From Strongylocentrotus droebachiensis (lineage: Eukaryota; Echinodermata; Echinoidea; Camarodonta; Strongylocentrotidae), in NCBI GenBank assembly GCA_035222895.1, contig JAVYIG010000639.1, positions 372,001-436,000 of the forward strand: a stretch of DNA of 64,000 bases, given 5' to 3'. Shown one piece after another: positions 60,582 to 64,000 of the stretch (the first letter of the stretch is position 1; every line of letters starts with the position of its first letter). The notes under the pieces are model-generated. The model searched no databases. It had not been told where the DNA came from and saw only the letters and a list, made by a program, of their open reading frames with translations. The position numbers were made by a program, and so were the translations under genes.

Positions 60582-62240
60582 CCCATAGGAAAGTGAAAAG
60601 TATGCCGCAGACCTGCCGCAGACCTGCCGCAGACCTGCCGCAGATCTGCCGCAGACTTTTAGTCTGCGGCAAAGAGTATGCCGAAGTATGCGGCAGAAAG
60701 AAATTTTGCTGCAGACTTGCCGCATACCAGTATGCCACAGGAACAGTCTGCGGCAGATCTGCGGCAGGATGAAATTTTGCTGCAGACTTGCCGCATACTA
60801 GTATGCCACAGGAACAGTCTGCGGCAGATCTGCGGCAGGATGAAACTTTGCTCCAGACTTGCCGCATACTAGTATGCCACAGGAACAGTCTGCGGCAGAT
60901 CTGTGGCAGGATGAAACTTTGCTCCAGACTTGCCGCATACTAGTATGCCACAGGAACAGTCTGCGGCAGATCTGCGGCAGGATGAAACTTTGCTCCAGAC
61001 TTGCCGCATACTAGTATGCCACAGGAACAGTCTGTGGCAGATCTGCGGCAGGATGAAACTTTGCTCCAGACTTGCCGCATACTAGTATGCCACAGGAACG
61101 GTCTGCGGCAGGGCGAAACTTTGCTCCAGACTTGCCACGTCATACCAGTAGGCCACAGGAACAGTCTGCGGCAGGTCTGCCACAGAAAAGTGGGAAATTA
61201 TACAGTCTGAAGCAAGGCTATAGGCGGCCATTTTGTAGGACATGCAATACCATATGAGGTTGCAGGCTGAGCCCATGATCTTGTAAATTCCTGTGTTAAT
61301 TAGCACTGTTAATTGTCTTTTTAGCTTCTGTCATACCAAACACTTTGCTAGGGCCAATTGAAACCAATCATCTCATGCATATTCATTATTACTTTACACG
61401 TGTGACAGAAAAATACATTTATCATGATTTGTTAAGCAAATTAAGACAATGCACATCATTTTTGTGATTTCTATTTTCCTTTTGCCATTATTATAACCAA
61501 TAGATTATTTTGTCTCATCATGTAACAATTACATTCACGTTTTAGCAATAGATTGATAGATTGATATTGATTATATGATTACTAACCAAGAAACAATATA
61601 CATATTTAGTATATATATATGTGTACGAGCCTGTGTCACTTTAAATGTTACTCTTGAATGTACTTCAAATGATCTATGTGATGGTGTTAATACAATTGAG
61701 AATAGAATATACCTAATTGGTAATATCGATATATATTGGTATTACCTAATTGGTAATATCGATATTGCCAATATCGATTATGAAGTATCAATCAGTTTAT
61801 CACTGGTTCTATCTACATGCATACTTTATTGCCACGTACTGGATATGAAAGAGTATGCGGCAGGTCTGCAGCAGGTCTATATGAGATATGAATATTCATG
61901 ATGAAGAGTCTGCGGCAGGTCTGCAGCAAGTCTGCGGCAGACCTGCCGCAGACTCTTCATCATACTGAAAGAGTATGCGGCAAGTCTGCGGCAAGTCTGC
62001 GGCAGACCTGCCGCAGACTCTTCATCATACTGAAAGAGTATGCGGCAAGTCTGCGGCAAGTCTGCAGCAGACCTGCCGCAGACTCTTCATCATACTGAAA
62101 GAGTATGCGGCAAGTCTGCGGCAGGTCTGCGGCAGACCTAATTTGCATGTGAAAAAGATGACTGTCTGCGGCAGGTCTGCGGCAGATCTGCGGCAAGTCT
62201 GCCGCAGGAGTATGCGGCAGGCTCATTTCTTTCCTATGGG
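60582..62240. mobile_element. Quasi-palindromic word-array element 2 (GTCTGCGGCAGAC)
   Basis: Ends are CCCATAGGAAAG and CTTTCCTATGGG, with AA on each side (60580-60581 and 62241-62242). The left array (60600-61190) and right array (61850-62228) are made of CTGCGGCAG / CTGCCGCAGAC words in both orientations. The left array includes roughly 80 bp higher-order units (ATGCCACAGGAACAGTCTGC, GATGAAACTTTGCTCCAGAC), and the right array has roughly 60 bp units (GACTCTTCATCATACTGAAA). The core 61190-61850 is AT-rich and unique. The many open frames across the arrays are repeat translations. The superfamily is unknown. Confidence 0.75.
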
Positions 62241-62249
62241 AAGCTATGA

Positions 62250-62903
62250 AAGAAGACAAAATAATATGTTTTGAGGTTCGGTTTCATGTTTACATAAATG
62301 GTGACGCTTAAAGCCCCACTGCACTACTTATAGCTACTTGCGCTCGATATATACCTAACAATGACTAAAGGTGCCTGTTGGTCCCTCATGATCCCCTTTT
62401 TCTTATGTTAATTGAGAGCTGATTTGATGAGATACCTGCCTGTCAGTGACCTTGCATGGGTCTAATCCCCCCTGGCCAAATTAGTGCTGACATTTCTATA
62501 TCTTATGACGTAGAGCTGAGTGAACATGCATGCCCAATTAAGTCTTTGTTGCGCATTCAGAGTTGCCATTCATATCTGAACAAGCCTTCCCATGTACAAT
62601 CATTCACCTCCAGAAAACAGGGTCCAATCAAGGATGAAAAATAGAAATAGAAATGGACAAAAGGACACAATTACAAACATCCAGATATAATTGATCAGTC
62701 CAAAGTTCAATGAGCTGAAAGATAACAATTAAAACAATCAATCAGTGATGTTATCCATAAATGAAATGTAAGGCTTCAAGCTCCATTTTCAATGTATACA
62801 AGGCAATTAAATCAATGATGAAATTTCAAAGGTAGACCAACGCATCTGTACTACTATATTAACATGGTGAATGATTGGCTTTCCACTTAAAATGCTCCCC
62901 CTT
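62250..62903. other. Intron or flank of the SLC49A4-like gene
   Basis: Contains the stranded polypyrimidine tract and acceptor at its left edge (minus strand, about 62261-62244). It also has a short string (ACTGCACTACTTATAGCTAC) that resembles 8765-8785. No exon recognised. Confidence 0.5.
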
Positions 62904-62907
62904 AAAG

Positions 62908-63116
62908 GTGTCTCGTGTCTCGTAGTCCAATGTACATCTTTCTGTGTACATTGCTTGTAACTTTACCAAGACTGGGCCAAATTTCTTATCATTTTGATGA
63001 TTCCAGAAACTTGCAGTACACACCAATACTTATATGCTAGATGATCAACCTTTTCTGATCGATACCACAATGTTTCTTTCACAATGCCATCGCATGACCA
63101 GAAATGGTCTTTACCT
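62908..63116. mobile_element. Solo arm of the 40947-41993 TTAA element family
   Basis: Matches the right arm of the METTL5 intron element (TTGCTTGTAACTTTACCAAG through ACCAGAAATGGTCTTTACCT). TTAA is on both sides (62904-62907 and 63117-63120). Confidence 0.7.
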
Positions 63117-63120
63117 TTAA

Positions 63121-63822
63121 AGGTACTATGTCCCTTTTGCAGCCAACCTCAAATTCTGTAGAACTTTGCAGGAATTATAAATATGTCATGTATGTCCTAT
63201 CTGTGAAATTTAAACGTTAGCAGTGTCCTAATATTCAAATTATGCAAGGAAATCCGTTTACTTGCTAGACTTCACTGTCAGACATTATTGAGTGACTGAC
63301 TGGCTTTTTTTTCCTTTGGTAATAACATATATAAAATGAGCTGTAAAGGGTACATGAGCATTTGTCTACATCAATGCAGGCGGTCTCCTGCATTTTCTGT
63401 AATTTATCTTTTATCATTGAAATTATATTTGTGTTTGTATGCATCTTATTCAATGTGGTACTTAAAAATGTATAATTATGTAAAATGAAGAAATATTTGT
63501 TACTTTATGTTTATGATTATGTTTCATTTTGAAAATGCAGAAATAAAAACAAACAAACAAAAACCTATTTCTTTTGATGGCCAAAATTTAAATTATTGAA
63601 TCTTTGCGCAGCGTAAAACGTATGACCATTCGGTACAATGGTCTGAAAATCAAGACTATTACTTATTGGCTCTATAGCTCCTAAGACGATTTGACAACTA
63701 ATAGTCGTTATTTTCCCACTTGAAGACATTTTCGAGTCCCACCTTTTTTAGGGAATATCTTTCAAATGCCGTTGGAATTTAACCTTTTCATTTTTTTGGC
63801 CTGCAAATGGGACATAGTACCT
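63121..63822. mobile_element. TTAA-flanked MITE
   Basis: TTAA at 63117-63120 and 63823-63826. Termini AGGTACTATGTCCC and GGGACATAGTACCT, continuing to TTTGCAG / CTGCAAA. 702 bp. Its left TTAA is shared with the preceding solo arm. Confidence 0.88.
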
Positions 63823-63939
63823 TTAATGTAGTTTTATGGAAAAATCCAAACATTAGAATACAACTCCGGATCACAATCGGTTACATGGTAGGTTTAATAA
63901 TTTCAAAACTCCCCACCAATATGCTGATTATAATTAATA

Positions 63940-64000
63940 AAAATGAATTACATTAGTAATAATGATGATTATGATAATAATAATAATGATAATAAAAACA
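63940..64000 (+). repeat. AAT/GAT-rich microsatellite
   Basis: Interrupted AATAAT and GATTATGAT triplets up to the window end. Confidence 0.8.

Noticed and set aside
60483..62274. Overlapping open frames rich in CGRSAA / LRQVC repeats
   Set aside because: They are translations of the CTGCGGCAG word arrays on both strands, with no independent sign of coding.
62433..62560. Further upstream exon of the SLC49A4-like gene
   Set aside because: A GCAG|GTATCT donor-like string exists on the minus strand, but no frame upstream is open long enough or transporter-like.

Overview
Eukaryotic, intron-rich, AT-rich DNA from an animal genome. The protein-coding exons are metazoan. The repeats are of the kind seen in marine invertebrates: tRNA-derived SINEs with (ATT)n tails, many short inverted-repeat DNA transposons and long poly-G tracts. 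A marine deuterostome, possibly an echinoderm such as a sea urchin, fits best. That is inference, not a database result.

Genes. (1) A first coding exon on the minus strand (387-496) with a Kozak-like start and a GTAAGA donor. It is divergent from gene 2 across a roughly 300 bp promoter that carries a consensus NRF-1 palindrome. (2) Calaxin/EFCAB1 on the plus strand, six coding exons from 800 to 12742, a three-EF-hand ciliary dynein regulator. (3) METTL5 on the plus strand, six coding exons from 38216 to 47019, the 18S rRNA m6A methyltransferase, with an intact NPPF motif. (4) The last two coding exons of an SLC49A4/DIRC2-like transporter on the minus strand (60400-60579 and 57654-57796). Its penultimate exon is interrupted one to three bases from its 5' edge by a 1.66 kb element.

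Repeats, left to right. 0.9-12.7 kb: calaxin introns with several inverted-repeat MITEs. 2.9-4.4 kb: a LINE reverse transcriptase ORF on the minus strand. 13.8-27 kb: a gene-poor interval with TTAA-flanked elements, SINEs, minisatellites, a Mutator-like foldback with a 9 bp target duplication, and LINE debris. 27-36.8 kb: three hAT-type insertions, one splitting a SINE, one carrying a 'gtgcccctttt' satellite and one splitting an old LINE. 37.3-38.2 kb: a 899 bp foldback that ends 15 bp before the METTL5 ATG. METTL5 introns: hAT-like, TTAA-flanked and TA-flanked elements. 49-57 kb: an element built of quasi-palindromic words, a LINE fragment and local duplications. 57.9-62.2 kb: a 67 bp minisatellite, a MITE nested in a SINE, and a second quasi-palindromic word-array element inside the SLC49A4-like gene.

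The candidate for something undescribed is a pair of elements (49.1-50.28 kb and 60.58-62.24 kb) unrelated in sequence but sharing one architecture: array of quasi-palindromic words, unique AT-rich core, array again. One of them sits exactly at a splice acceptor. All boundaries and target duplications were read by eye. No alignment, database search or transcript evidence was available.
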